Below, in pieces: positions 25,069 through 33,162 of a DNA stretch of 64,000 bases (positions are counted from its first letter, which is position 1; every line of letters starts with the position of its first letter). The DNA lies in assembly GCF_004349085.1 (NCBI RefSeq), contig NZ_SMFM01000007.1, forward strand, positions 1-64,000, written 5' to 3'. This DNA is from Flavobacterium caseinilyticum (GTDB taxonomy: Bacteria > Bacteroidota > Bacteroidia > Flavobacteriales > Flavobacteriaceae). The notes under the pieces were generated by a model. The model worked only from the letters and a program-made list of their open reading frames with translations. It searched no databases and had not been told where the DNA came from. A program made the position numbers and the translations under genes.

Positions 25069-26112
25069 ATGAAAATTTACTGTGATGAATCAGGTTTCAC
25101 TGGAGATGATTTGCTAGAAACTAATCAACCTTATTTTGTTTATTCGGCAGTTTCTTTAACAGATGAAATATTGGATGAAATCATAAATTATATATATAAT
25201 AATTATAATATACAGAATGGAGAAATTAAAGGTAAAAACTTGGTAAATAATAAAAAGGGGCAAAATGTTATAAAATACATATTTGAAAATTATAGTCAGT
25301 ATGCAAGATTAGTTTATCACGATAAAAAATATGCACTAGCAGGAAAAATTGTTGAATATGCAGTAGAACCTTATTTAAAATCAAATTTTCAATTTTATCA
25401 AAGTAAGCTACATATATATTTAGCCTCAGGTTTCTATTTAGCTTTTTATACCAACGATTACTCAGCCGAGGCTTTATTTGAAGATTTTTTAGCTCTTGTA
25501 AGAAAAAAAAAGACTTACGAGGAGACTATATTTTATAGTTCTGAAAAAGAAAATGATTTTTTAAAATGGTTGTTTGATATAGTCTCACATTCTCCTGAAA
25601 TAATGCTAAATGAAATTCAGCACCAAGACGAAAATCCACAAACGAAATGGATTTTAGATTTAACACTAACATCTTTATTTGGGTTACTTACGGAATGGTC
25701 TAAAAATGGGGAAGAACTCGAAGTAATTTGTGATGATTCAAAAGTTTTCAAAAATAGTAGTATTATTAAGTCATATAATTCTATGGGATTAAAAAATTCT
25801 AGAGCTGAATTTTTAGGGGCAACTATTGGTTTTAACTTAAAAAGAGACATTGTAAATTCAGATTCAAAATCTACAATAGGATTACAGATTGCAGATTTAT
25901 TTTCTTCTACAATATTTTATTGTTTAAAAAATATGGATAGTGATTTTAGTAAATATATAATGGCAATTGTGTATAAAAAATGTTTATGTTCGCCAGAAAC
26001 ATTTTGTATAATGCCGACAATTATTGAAGACGTTAAAGAGTATGACAATGAAAAACTTTTATTCTATAGAAGGTTTATGGCTTTTATCTATAATGATGTA
26101 ATGAATTCTTAA
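25069..26112 (+). CDS. DUF3800-family protein (RNase H-like fold)
   Basis: 347 aa. The N-terminal IYCDESGFTG (D6, E7) and the later LQIADLFSS near residue 272 are the two signatures of DUF3800, which has a predicted RNase H-like fold with acidic catalytic residues. Another acidic strand (LEVICDDSKVF) lies near residue 222. The sequence is soluble, without signal peptide. DUF3800 genes are frequent in defence islands and prophages, usually without known activity. This one follows the HEPN gene by 31 bp and is probably co-transcribed with it. No terminator is visible before the shared upstream block at 26138. Confidence 0.8.
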   Translation: MKIYCDESGFTGDDLLETNQPYFVYSAVSLTDEILDEIINYIYNNYNIQNGEIKGKNLVNNKKGQNVIKYIFENYSQYARLVYHDKKYALAGKIVEYAVEPYLKSNFQFYQSKLHIYLASGFYLAFYTNDYSAEALFEDFLALVRKKKTYEETIFYSSEKENDFLKWLFDIVSHSPEIMLNEIQHQDENPQTKWILDLTLTSLFGLLTEWSKNGEELEVICDDSKVFKNSSIIKSYNSMGLKNSRAEFLGATIGFNLKRDIVNSDSKSTIGLQIADLFSSTIFYCLKNMDSDFSKYIMAIVYKKCLCSPETFCIMPTIIEDVKEYDNEKLLFYRRFMAFIYNDVMNS

Positions 26113-26137
26113 CGATATTCAACCTTTATTATGATTT

Positions 26138-26259
26138 TAATAATATATTTGATAACAATATAAAGTGAAAGAACCTTCATTAATCTACTTATATTTGAGT
26201 GTATATGCAAGGTCCGTTTACATACAAGTTATAACTAATTTTAGACTACTTTAAAAATC
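26138..26259 (+). promoter_or_regulatory. Shared upstream block with promoter, copy 2
   Basis: Homologue of 22913-23034, containing the -7 box TATATTTG and a GTTATAAC palindrome in place of the GCTAAG repeat. It ends at the ATG of the acetyltransferase gene. Confidence 0.55.
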
Positions 26260-26757
26260 ATGAATCCATTATACAAGATAATTGAAAGAGAAAGTCTTTC
26301 TGACGTTGATAGAAATATTTTTGCAGAATTATTAAAAAAACAAGGAAAAGTAGAGGGAGATTTATCTTTAAAAGCAGACAGATGTAAAGAAATTTGTATT
26401 GCATATATTGATAATATTCCTGTTGCAATTGGAGGAATTAAGAAAAAAACGAAAAGTGATTTCGGAGAAAAAAAAGCGAATATTTTAATTTGCGAAAAAG
26501 ATTTTGACTGGGAGCTTGGCTACATTTATACTGATGAAAATTATAGTGGGAAAGGAATATCAAGTTCAATCGTTAAGCAACTATTGGAAAGAAATGAGAA
26601 TGAAAATTTGATGGCTTCAACAGAAGTGGAGGCAAATCCATTTATGGTTAAAATATTAGAAAAAAATGGGTTTATACAGAAAGGTAAAACTTGGAAAAGT
26701 GTAATACATGGAAAAAATCTTGGACTTTTTCTTAGAAATAAAACAATTATTAAATAA
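26260..26757 (+). CDS. GNAT-family N-acetyltransferase
   Basis: 165 aa. The fold is read from the strand IAYIDNIPVAIGGIKKK, then WELGYIYTDENYSGKGISSS, which holds the acetyl-CoA-binding pattern (GKGISS) of motif A. ANPFMVKILEKNGF follows as motif B. The substrate is unknown. It uses the second copy of the shared upstream block, and the next small gene starts 14 bp downstream, so the two may be co-transcribed. GNAT proteins occur as toxins, immunity or resistance genes in cassette arrays, but the sequence gives no clue which applies here. Confidence 0.8.
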   Translation: MNPLYKIIERESLSDVDRNIFAELLKKQGKVEGDLSLKADRCKEICIAYIDNIPVAIGGIKKKTKSDFGEKKANILICEKDFDWELGYIYTDENYSGKGISSSIVKQLLERNENENLMASTEVEANPFMVKILEKNGFIQKGKTWKSVIHGKNLGLFLRNKTIIK

Positions 26758-26771
26758 CTAAAATTAATCAT

Positions 26772-27008
26772 ATGCAACCGAGAATAATTGCAGTTTCGCA
26801 TAAAATGAATGGAGACTTAGATGATGATTATACTTTGTATGAAGATGGTAGTGTTCTTCATGAATATGATAGACATAGATACCCTGGAGGTTATAATCTT
26901 AAAGAGACATTAGAAGCGAAAAACATAATGGACAGTGCTAAAGAGCGTCTTCTTTATGAAAGTAGTGAAGAAGATAAAGAATTGGTAAAAGAACTCTTTG
27001 GACTTTAA
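26772..27008 (+). CDS. Small conserved hypothetical protein
   Basis: 78 aa. It starts MQPRIIAVSHKMNG and contains DDYTLYEDGSVLHEYDRHRY with a beta-hairpin look, then a helical acidic C-terminus (KERLLYESSEEDKELVKELF). I have a general recollection of such small proteins in Bacteroidota, without a known role. It lies 14 bp after the acetyltransferase gene and directly before a partial attC-like element. Confidence 0.6.
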   Translation: MQPRIIAVSHKMNGDLDDDYTLYEDGSVLHEYDRHRYPGGYNLKETLEAKNIMDSAKERLLYESSEEDKELVKELFGL

Positions 27009-27016
27009 AAAACTGG

Positions 27017-27055
27017 CTACATCAGCTAACGGATTTGCTGCATACGCAATATGAA
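27017..27055 (+). repeat. Partial attC-like element
   Basis: GCTAACGG, then a short hairpin TTGC-TGCATAC-GCAA, then ATGAAGC resemble the left and centre of the element at 23640. The GTTGAAC right end is missing. It follows the stop of the 78-aa gene, as expected for the end of a cassette. Confidence 0.35.
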
Positions 27056-27093
27056 GCATTAGAAAACTATGAATTGAGTTAGGAAATTAGTTA

Positions 27094-27873
27094 TTATAGT
27101 TCTTCCCAAACTATGCTTAAAACAGTATTATAGGTAGGTGTGATTATACAGTATTCAAAAAATTTATAATTATTATCATTTTCCCAGTTTTTTAATTCGA
27201 ACCATGTTGATTTCCAAATAGGCTGTTTACTTTGTTCTTTTGAATAAATTTTTCTTTTTTCAAAGAACTCAGTGGCAACTGAATCGTCTGGAGGAGTTAG
27301 TTTTGTTCTGTCATTGATAAAATGAGGATAATTATCCGGACGTTTCCAATATAAAACCTTATTGTTGTGTGAATAAAATAAGCATATAGGATGAGATCCT
27401 AATTCAAAGTATTTATATGCTACAGAAGTGATACTAGTTTTAAATCTATCCGAAAGCTGTCTGAGTAAATCAGGGCTGAATTTTTTACCGGCACATTCCT
27501 TCTTGAATAAGTGTTCAGGCATTAATAGTTCAGAGGCAAACTCATTAGCTTCGGTTTCCTGATGACCATTTTTAAAGAACTCCAAAGTAGCATCAGTATC
27601 GTTATGAACCGTAATTACATTTCGATGCATTTCAAAATGACCCAATTCATGTGCGGTAACAAAGCGTTTCTTGCCTTCATAAGGTATATCAGAGTTTATT
27701 GTAATAATAGCAGAATTTTTCCCGAAAACGATTCTTCCCTCAGAGTTTTTTAATGATTTTTCAACAAGTGTGGCACCTCTACCAAAGACAATTAAGTCCA
27801 GCGGGATTTCTGTCGGATCATCTATACCGCAGTCATTCATTAATCTTTGTGCAGCTAACTTACCTTTTGACAT
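27094..27873 (-). CDS. ImmA/IrrE-family metallopeptidase
   Basis: 259 aa. The zinc-binding HELGH (H75, E76, H79) within FVTAHELGHFEMH and the downstream EANEFASELLMPE, which supplies the third ligand, define the family. The C-terminal 130 residues are a partner or substrate-sensing region. ImmA/IrrE peptidases cleave cognate repressors when a signal such as ssDNA appears. In some CBASS loci the peptidase CapP cleaves the repressor CapH. Here the upstream partners are a small helical protein and a sigma-like protein, with the CBASS operon divergent, so it may control that operon in a similar way. Confidence 0.9.
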   Translation of the reverse strand: MSKGKLAAQRLMNDCGIDDPTEIPLDLIVFGRGATLVEKSLKNSEGRIVFGKNSAIITINSDIPYEGKKRFVTAHELGHFEMHRNVITVHNDTDATLEFFKNGHQETEANEFASELLMPEHLFKKECAGKKFSPDLLRQLSDRFKTSITSVAYKYFELGSHPICLFYSHNNKVLYWKRPDNYPHFINDRTKLTPPDDSVATEFFEKRKIYSKEQSKQPIWKSTWFELKNWENDNNYKFFEYCIITPTYNTVLSIVWEEL

Positions 27874-27884
27874 TGAAACTACTT

Positions 27885-28292
27885 TTATTTTTTTAATTCT
27901 TCGATTAGTTGAATTAAGTCAACATCGGACAATACATCTCGAATTTCATCATCAGACCAACTTTCTAATTTTCTATAATGAATAGCCGGTGTTTTTGTAT
28001 GTAGTAAATTGATTAATGCTTCAGACGCTCTTTCAGAATTCTCTTTTAATACTTCTTTTAGCCTATCGAATGCAACATCAAGTAGTTTTAAATCACGTTG
28101 CTTATTTGACATACCTAATGCCATAAATCGGATTTTTTTCATGAATTGCCCTGAGAACTCGATTTCTTTATCTGGATCAATACCCTCTTCCATTAGAAAC
28201 TGCTTAGCATATTCCGTATCATGCTGCAGCAACTCTAATTCAACTTTATCCAGTCTATCTAAGATGGTTTTGTTTTTTTTATTAGTATCCAT
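27885..28292 (-). CDS. Small helical protein between sigma-like and peptidase genes
   Basis: 135 aa, no family recognised. It is wholly helical and charged, with an N-terminal coiled-coil segment (ILDRLDKVELELLQHDTEYA) and a C-terminal acidic tail (DDEIRDVLSDVDLIQLIEEL). It overlaps the sigma-like gene by 11 bp and ends 11 bp before the peptidase gene. That position suits an anti-sigma-like or adaptor protein, and hence a possible substrate of the peptidase. This is inference from position. Confidence 0.65.
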   Translation of the reverse strand: MDTNKKNKTILDRLDKVELELLQHDTEYAKQFLMEEGIDPDKEIEFSGQFMKKIRFMALGMSNKQRDLKLLDVAFDRLKEVLKENSERASEALINLLHTKTPAIHYRKLESWSDDEIRDVLSDVDLIQLIEELKK

Positions 28293-28884
28293 TTGCCGCT
28301 AATTTTTGTTTTATTGTATTTCTTTTTCTTTTGAACCGCCTCCACGCATTATGAAATTCATCTTCATTAAGTCCAATAGTTGACCGTATATCTTCTGGTT
28401 TTTCTATACCATCACATAAACATTCAAATATAAGTAACTCGTCATCTGTTGCGTTGGCTTCTTCTAATAGCTTATAGAGCTGATTTTTTAATTCCTTTCC
28501 AATAATAATCTGTTCTATTGAATGGTCAAATTCTGCATTTTCAACAGGGAATAAATTTTCGTCGTCAACGCTTATTTCTTTTTTTGACTTCTTTAATGTG
28601 TTGTTTATATGACTGTCAATTGCACCTACTATAAAATCTTCAAAATCTGGATAGTGGTCAATATTCCACTTTCGACTTCTTTTTATAAAGATTTGGTTTA
28701 TAACTTCACTTATTGCATCACGGGAAAATGACTTTAGTTCATCATTTGGCCATTTAACTTCGTAACGCTTACGTAATATCCATGCACATCGACCCATCAA
28801 CCGCAACCAGAATTTATCCCAGTCACGATTACTTAGCTGTTCCATTAACAGCTCGTCAGAAGCAATAACTTTTATCTCCTCCAT
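28282..28884 (-). CDS. Sigma-70-like regulatory protein
   Basis: 200 aa. Residues about 50-100 (DAISEVINQIFIKRS followed by NIDHYPDFEDFIVGAIDSHI) resemble region 2 of ECF-type sigma factors. Residues about 145-195 (DELLIFECLCDGIEKPEDIR, then LNEDEFHNAWRRFKRKRNTI) have the helix-turn-helix layout of region 4. Similarity is loose, so it may be a divergent sigma factor or a sigma-fold DNA-binding regulator. It is the first gene of a leftward trio with a small partner and an ImmA/IrrE peptidase, divergent from the CBASS operon. Confidence 0.6.
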   Translation of the reverse strand: MEEIKVIASDELLMEQLSNRDWDKFWLRLMGRCAWILRKRYEVKWPNDELKSFSRDAISEVINQIFIKRSRKWNIDHYPDFEDFIVGAIDSHINNTLKKSKKEISVDDENLFPVENAEFDHSIEQIIIGKELKNQLYKLLEEANATDDELLIFECLCDGIEKPEDIRSTIGLNEDEFHNAWRRFKRKRNTIKQKLAANGY

Positions 28885-28924
28885 AAAGCCTTATATATAT
28901 ATAATGCTATTCAAATAAAAAAAA

Positions 28925-29033
28925 ATACCATCTCGTGGTAAATTTTTAAAACTTAATAGCATTTATTACTAAATGATTTCAAGCAATGTAAAAATAATAA
29001 AAATTAAATAACAAAAAGGCACTTAAATATTTG
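28925..29033 (+). promoter_or_regulatory. Divergent control region of the CBASS operon
   Basis: A palindrome TACCA-TCTCG-TGGTA at 28926-28940 lies between the sigma-like gene and the DUF2188 gene. It is a candidate operator. A near-consensus -7 box AATATTTG at 29026-29033 would start transcription about 24 nt before the DUF2188 ATG. Confidence 0.4.
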
Positions 29034-29061
29034 AGGCTAAAATAATTAAAACTAAAGTAAA

Positions 29062-29289
29062 ATGGCAAAAGGTAAAAATCAACATGTTGTTCCTAAAGGA
29101 GACGACTGGGCAGTAAGAGGGGCGGGTAACGAAAAGGCTACAAAAATAGTTTCAACACAAAAAGAAGCTATAAAGATTGCAAGGGATATTGCAATCAATC
29201 AAGGTTCAGAAATGTTTATTCATGGTGAAAATGGGCAAATACGAGAACGAAACACCTATGGTAAAGATAATTTTCCTCCTAAAGGCTAG
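29062..29289 (+). CDS. DUF2188-family small protein
   Basis: 75 aa. It has the family layout: HVVPKGDDWAVRGAG near the start, TQKEAIKIARDIAINQ in the middle, and IHGENGQIRERNTYG plus FPPKG at the end. It is a small soluble protein found widely in bacteria with no settled role. Here it is the first gene of the CBASS operon, 5 bp before the effector gene, which suggests co-expression. It may simply be an accessory, since DUF2188 proteins are also common elsewhere. Confidence 0.85.
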   Translation: MAKGKNQHVVPKGDDWAVRGAGNEKATKIVSTQKEAIKIARDIAINQGSEMFIHGENGQIRERNTYGKDNFPPKG

Positions 29290-29294
29290 AGCAA

Positions 29295-30101
29295 ATGAAT
29301 GTTAAAGGAAAAATAAGTTTTGTTCTTGGCTGTGTAGGGTTGCTCTCTTGTTTGTTTCTCTCTAGTGGTGACGTGCAAAGTACAATTTTTAAAGTTGCTC
29401 TAGGTCTTGTTATTGCAAGTGCAATTGAACTTATAGTATTCATTTATGAAAACAAAAAAAAGTGGAAACTATTGGTAACCAAAATATGGAAGTATAATAA
29501 ACCCGTTCGTGTCACGGTAGCATATCTGTTCAGGATTGAAGACAATGGAAAGTACATGCTTATAAAACGACATAAGAAAGATTTTGTAGGTTTTCAACCT
29601 GTAGGCGGTGCTTATAAATACTTTAAAGAAGAAAATCGAGAGCTGTTTGAAAGCCTGGGAATAACACCTTGCAATAATGTTCCTCGTGATAATAATACTG
29701 ATAACGATTTAAGAATAATAGTAAATAAACGTAAAAAACTAGTTGAATTCTTCAAATGGTTTAATAGTAGAAAAAATAGAGAGATTGATCCTTGGCGTGA
29801 GTTTTTTGAAGAATTAATAGAACCTGGTCTGTTACCGGCAGAACAATTTAGGCATATCAAATACGCATATATCTGTGGACACCAAGAAGGCATACTCAAG
29901 ACAGATGACTATCCTATTGATCAATTTAGACATGCAGACATATTTGAATTACGCTTAGAAACTGATGCTCAAAAAAAGGCGATAAAAGATTTAATTACTA
30001 ACGAAAGTATAGCCTTTGTAACAGCAGAAGAAATTAAAAAGGGAGCAACAAATTCAGGAGCCAGAATATTACCTCACACATTTAAAATATTACCAAAATG
30101 A
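29295..30101 (+). CDS. CBASS effector: two-TM SMODS-associated NUDIX protein
   Basis: 268 aa. Two transmembrane helices (about residues 7-24 and 31-52) precede a cytosolic NUDIX-like domain with VGGAYKYFKEE and the box segment WREFFEELIEPGL (the R-E-x-x-E-E pattern). This matches the SMODS-associated NUDIX membrane effectors found beside CD-NTases. The NUDIX domain probably binds the cyclic nucleotide signal and the membrane part damages the inner membrane. Its stop overlaps the CD-NTase start by 4 bp. Confidence 0.8.
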   Translation: MNVKGKISFVLGCVGLLSCLFLSSGDVQSTIFKVALGLVIASAIELIVFIYENKKKWKLLVTKIWKYNKPVRVTVAYLFRIEDNGKYMLIKRHKKDFVGFQPVGGAYKYFKEENRELFESLGITPCNNVPRDNNTDNDLRIIVNKRKKLVEFFKWFNSRKNREIDPWREFFEELIEPGLLPAEQFRHIKYAYICGHQEGILKTDDYPIDQFRHADIFELRLETDAQKKAIKDLITNESIAFVTAEEIKKGATNSGARILPHTFKILPK

Positions 30102-31237
30102 TACCATTTCAAAATAAATACGTTCAGTTGGACGACTTACTCGACAGGATGGCTGAATCTTTGCAACTGGATAAAACGCGTTATGAATTAATGATTCAGC
30201 ATTATGAAGCAATAAAAAAATGGATAGAAGCAGATGAACTGTTTTTTAAACCATTTAAATATGAACTATATCCACATGGTTCAGTTAGGATCAAGACAAC
30301 TGTAAAACCCATAGGTAAAGATGAGTTTGATTTGGACATTGCTTTACATTTGAAAATACAATGGAGCAACCATACTCCCGAAAAAATATATTCTGAATTA
30401 AAAAGACGACTTTCTGAACATTCTATTTACAAAGAAAAAATGGAATTGAAGAACAGATGTATCCGCTTGAACTATTCAGGAGATTTTCATATGGATATTC
30501 TGCCTGGCATTCAAGAAAATGAATGGGATGAAGATAAGTTGCAAATTCCAGACCGACTTTTAGGTTGTTGGGTAAGCTCTAATCCTAGGGGATATGCTAA
30601 ATGGTTTTTAGACAAAACCAATACTGTAAAGATTAGCTTATTAGAAAAAGCATTACGAGCTGAAAATTTACCATCCAATGACTATGAAGATAAAAAGCCT
30701 CTTCAACGAGCTGTACAATTGATTAAAAGATATAGAGATATTTATTTTCAGGATAATGACACTTTTAAAACATCAAGTATTGTTTTAACAACTATTGCGG
30801 GCCTGAATTACAATGGGGAAGAAAGTATTTTTTTAGCTGTTGAAAATATTATAAATCAGATTCGCCAGCATACATTCTATAATTCCACAAGAATTAAAGT
30901 TTTAAATCCTGTAAATTCTGAAGAAGACTTTACAGATAAATGGGAAAAAGAACCGAGATATTATCAAGCATTTCGAGCATTTTGTGAGCATTTATATGAG
31001 CAATGGCAAGAACTCAAAAAGGATAAGGGAATTATTTCTGAAGGACACATACTTAAAGGCTTATTTGGTGATGATTTGTATTCAAGGGCACAAATTTCGC
31101 AAGCAGATATTATTGAGAAAGCCAGAAATGAAAATCAATTAGGAATAAATAGAAATTCAGGAGTAATTGGTGGAATTGGAGCAGCTACAACCACAACGGT
31201 TAAATCAAACACTTTTTTTGGTAATGATGCGGATTAA
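30098..31237 (+). CDS. CD-NTase (cyclic oligonucleotide synthase of CBASS)
   Basis: 379 aa. The polymerase-beta-type active site is complete: GS at 61-62 (HGSVRIKT), DEFDLD at 75-80 with catalytic D78 and D80, and a third acidic residue at HMDILPG (D133). Helices such as LQRAVQLIKRYRDIYF follow as in SMODS proteins. It senses phage infection and makes a cyclic di- or trinucleotide. The C-terminal tail after residue 345 is flexible and Gly/Thr-rich, ending TFFGNDAD; this kind of tail is the site used by E2-type partners. The E2-like gene overlaps its 3' end by 14 bp. Confidence 0.88.
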   Translation: MIPFQNKYVQLDDLLDRMAESLQLDKTRYELMIQHYEAIKKWIEADELFFKPFKYELYPHGSVRIKTTVKPIGKDEFDLDIALHLKIQWSNHTPEKIYSELKRRLSEHSIYKEKMELKNRCIRLNYSGDFHMDILPGIQENEWDEDKLQIPDRLLGCWVSSNPRGYAKWFLDKTNTVKISLLEKALRAENLPSNDYEDKKPLQRAVQLIKRYRDIYFQDNDTFKTSSIVLTTIAGLNYNGEESIFLAVENIINQIRQHTFYNSTRIKVLNPVNSEEDFTDKWEKEPRYYQAFRAFCEHLYEQWQELKKDKGIISEGHILKGLFGDDLYSRAQISQADIIEKARNENQLGINRNSGVIGGIGAATTTTVKSNTFFGNDAD

Positions 31238-31640
31238 AAACCTAAACAGAAACAAAACTATTGTACAACAGGTAAATGCTATTAGAGTAAAATATCCTGA
31301 TTGGAAAGTAAATTTTGACTCATATCAACTTAAGGCCGCAGGCACATTACAACCTACACCTCGAAGTGAAATATACACTATTGAAATTAAGTTCCATATT
31401 TTGAAACCAATTCAAATTCGGGTACTTAATCCAGTTTTGATAAAAAATGAAAGAGGCAAGAAAATACCACATATGTATTCGCAGGAAACATTATGCTTAT
31501 TTATGCCTAAATATGCAGAATTTACAAGAAAAATGTACATTAGTGACACAATTATTCCATGGACTTCTTTATGGCTATACTATTATGAAGTCTGGCATGC
31601 TACTGATAAATGGTTGGGTGGTGGTGAACATCCTGAATAA
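31224..31640 (+). CDS. E2-like protein of short type II CBASS
   Basis: 138 aa from the ATG at 31224. An upstream in-frame ATG at 31167 would lie deep inside the CD-NTase gene. PHMYSQETLCLFMP contains the candidate catalytic Cys (C91), and the tail IIPWTSLWLYYYEVW ... WLGGGEHP is the conserved end of these bacterial E2-fold proteins. No E1 or JAB gene is present, which fits the short type II form of CBASS. In such systems the E2 acts on the CD-NTase C-terminus to raise its activity. It starts within the CD-NTase gene and ends 10 bp before the second nucleotidyltransferase. Confidence 0.75.
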   Translation: MMRIKNLNRNKTIVQQVNAIRVKYPDWKVNFDSYQLKAAGTLQPTPRSEIYTIEIKFHILKPIQIRVLNPVLIKNERGKKIPHMYSQETLCLFMPKYAEFTRKMYISDTIIPWTSLWLYYYEVWHATDKWLGGGEHPE

Positions 31641-31650
31641 AATTCTAATT

Positions 31651-32730
31651 ATGAGAAAACAAGACAAATATATTTTTACCGGAGTTACTATAGCAGCTGG
31701 AATTGTTGGGCTTATTGATTATTTTCAACAAAAAGAAAAGCTTAAGCTAATTGGTCTAAAGATGAATTGGGAAAATTATAATGCCCTCCATGCATTCAAG
31801 AAAATAACTATTTTTGGAATGGTAGGAGGAATTACAGGGAATGAAATATATAAATGGGAATTTAGAGAAGAGGGTAAGAAAGATTTTTCGAGCGATAATT
31901 TTCTTAGAAATTTGGTAAGGGAAGAGAATCCAAATTTAAACCCCATGAAATTGCAGGAATTAAAATCAATAACTAAAGGAGTTAAAGACAAACTTTATAA
32001 TGAATTTTCAGATCAACTTGTGTGCTACCCTGAAAGCGTTGGTTCATTGAGTAAAAAGATAGCCATTTCCAATAACTATGACTCTGATATAGTCATGCCT
32101 GTTAAACAAAATAACCATTTCGGTAATATGCGAAATTTATCAAATGAAATTCATGATAAAATAGAAGATTTATTTGAAGGTAACGCAAAAGTGATAAAAA
32201 AAACACGAGCTACAAGTCTACTATTCCAGGGAAATGAAGGTACTCATAAAATTGATATAGTATATGGTAGAGAAATTGGAAACTATAAAGAAGATAAAAA
32301 CTTAAATTTATACATTCGTCGCCCATTTTTTTGGCAAAAAGGGAAAACTTTTAAAACAAACATTGATATTCAGAAAAATCTACTCAGAAACAAGCCGAAA
32401 ATTAGAGAGATAATAAAGTTATTAAAATCTTATAGAGATAAGAACAGGTTACTTATAGAGAACACACTTCTAGAACAGTTAGCTCTTGAATCTCTATCTG
32501 TTAATAATTATGGTAAAGAATTTTCCGTTACCGAAAACTTACTAGAATGCATGGATTATATTGTAGAAAGATTATCTGGAACACGAATTTTAGACTATGC
32601 GAATTCAAATAATAATCTATTAAACAGAATACATCTAACGGAGAGACAAATAGCTATTGAGCAGATTAATAATGATCTAATAAAGATAAAATCTACTCCC
32701 TATTACATTAAAGAAATGTTGCATCGATAA
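31651..32730 (+). CDS. Membrane-anchored second nucleotidyltransferase
   Basis: 359 aa from ATG 31651; longer frames would overlap the E2 gene. A hydrophobic segment (residues about 8-23) may anchor it. A nucleotidyltransferase core follows: VGSLSKK (G131, S132), NYDSDIVMP (D144, D146) and HKIDIVYGR (D202). All three acidic residues of the polymerase-beta superfamily are therefore present. The helical C-terminus contains IIKLLKSYRDKNRLLIEN. It starts 10 bp after the E2 gene, so a second signalling or RNA-modifying nucleotidyltransferase appears to be part of this CBASS operon. It is not a standard effector that I recognise. Confidence 0.72.
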   Translation: MRKQDKYIFTGVTIAAGIVGLIDYFQQKEKLKLIGLKMNWENYNALHAFKKITIFGMVGGITGNEIYKWEFREEGKKDFSSDNFLRNLVREENPNLNPMKLQELKSITKGVKDKLYNEFSDQLVCYPESVGSLSKKIAISNNYDSDIVMPVKQNNHFGNMRNLSNEIHDKIEDLFEGNAKVIKKTRATSLLFQGNEGTHKIDIVYGREIGNYKEDKNLNLYIRRPFFWQKGKTFKTNIDIQKNLLRNKPKIREIIKLLKSYRDKNRLLIENTLLEQLALESLSVNNYGKEFSVTENLLECMDYIVERLSGTRILDYANSNNNLLNRIHLTERQIAIEQINNDLIKIKSTPYYIKEMLHR

Positions 32731-33116
32731 TATTTTGCCATAATGCACCAAAGAATGATTCAAAATTAAATACTTAAAATTCAACTTATTTTTACATTTA
32801 GATTTTTAGGAGTAAACTTATTCCTAATTAAGAGCATATCTTCACTTACTTTTCTATCCAGGACTTTTCATAATGTTGGCTGATTCTTAAAAATATACTT
32901 TATGATATCTTCTTATCAGCCTTTGATTTTTCTAGTAGCGAGAACCGTACTCTAACCAAATTTAGTATAATCTAAATAGTCTGCTGTAGGACAGACTAAA
33001 TTAATCATGAAAATTGTTTTACTATAATTGTGATTTGATTAACAGTATTATTTAAAGGTATCAAAAAATGTCAAAATAGGTATCATGTGTTCGATTGTAA
33101 ACCCTGACAGCCCACA
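32731..33116. other. Gene-free region after CBASS
   Basis: No gene is supported in these 386 bp. A small stem-loop TAGTCTG...CAGACTA lies at 32977-32998. Near the right end (about 33089-33115) GTTCGATT and CCTGACAGCCCACA look like the T-loop and 3' end of a degraded tRNA gene. Confidence 0.4.
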
Positions 33117-33148
33117 AAAAACTCCATTAGAAATAATGGAGTTTTTTT
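33117..33148 (+). terminator. Terminator after a tRNA-like remnant
   Basis: The stem ACTCCATTA/TAATGGAGT with a 4-nt loop is followed by a T-run. It lies between the tRNA 3'-end-like remnant and the GIY-YIG gene. Confidence 0.7.
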
Positions 33149-33162
33149 ATGTCTTATAGTCT

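Noticed and set aside
21281..27055. Complete integron
   Set aside because: attC-like elements only; no integrase, attI or canonical full attC site is visible.
31447..31650. Extended start of the second nucleotidyltransferase
   Set aside because: It would overlap the E2-like gene by almost 200 bp in another frame; ATG 31651 fits the operon spacing.
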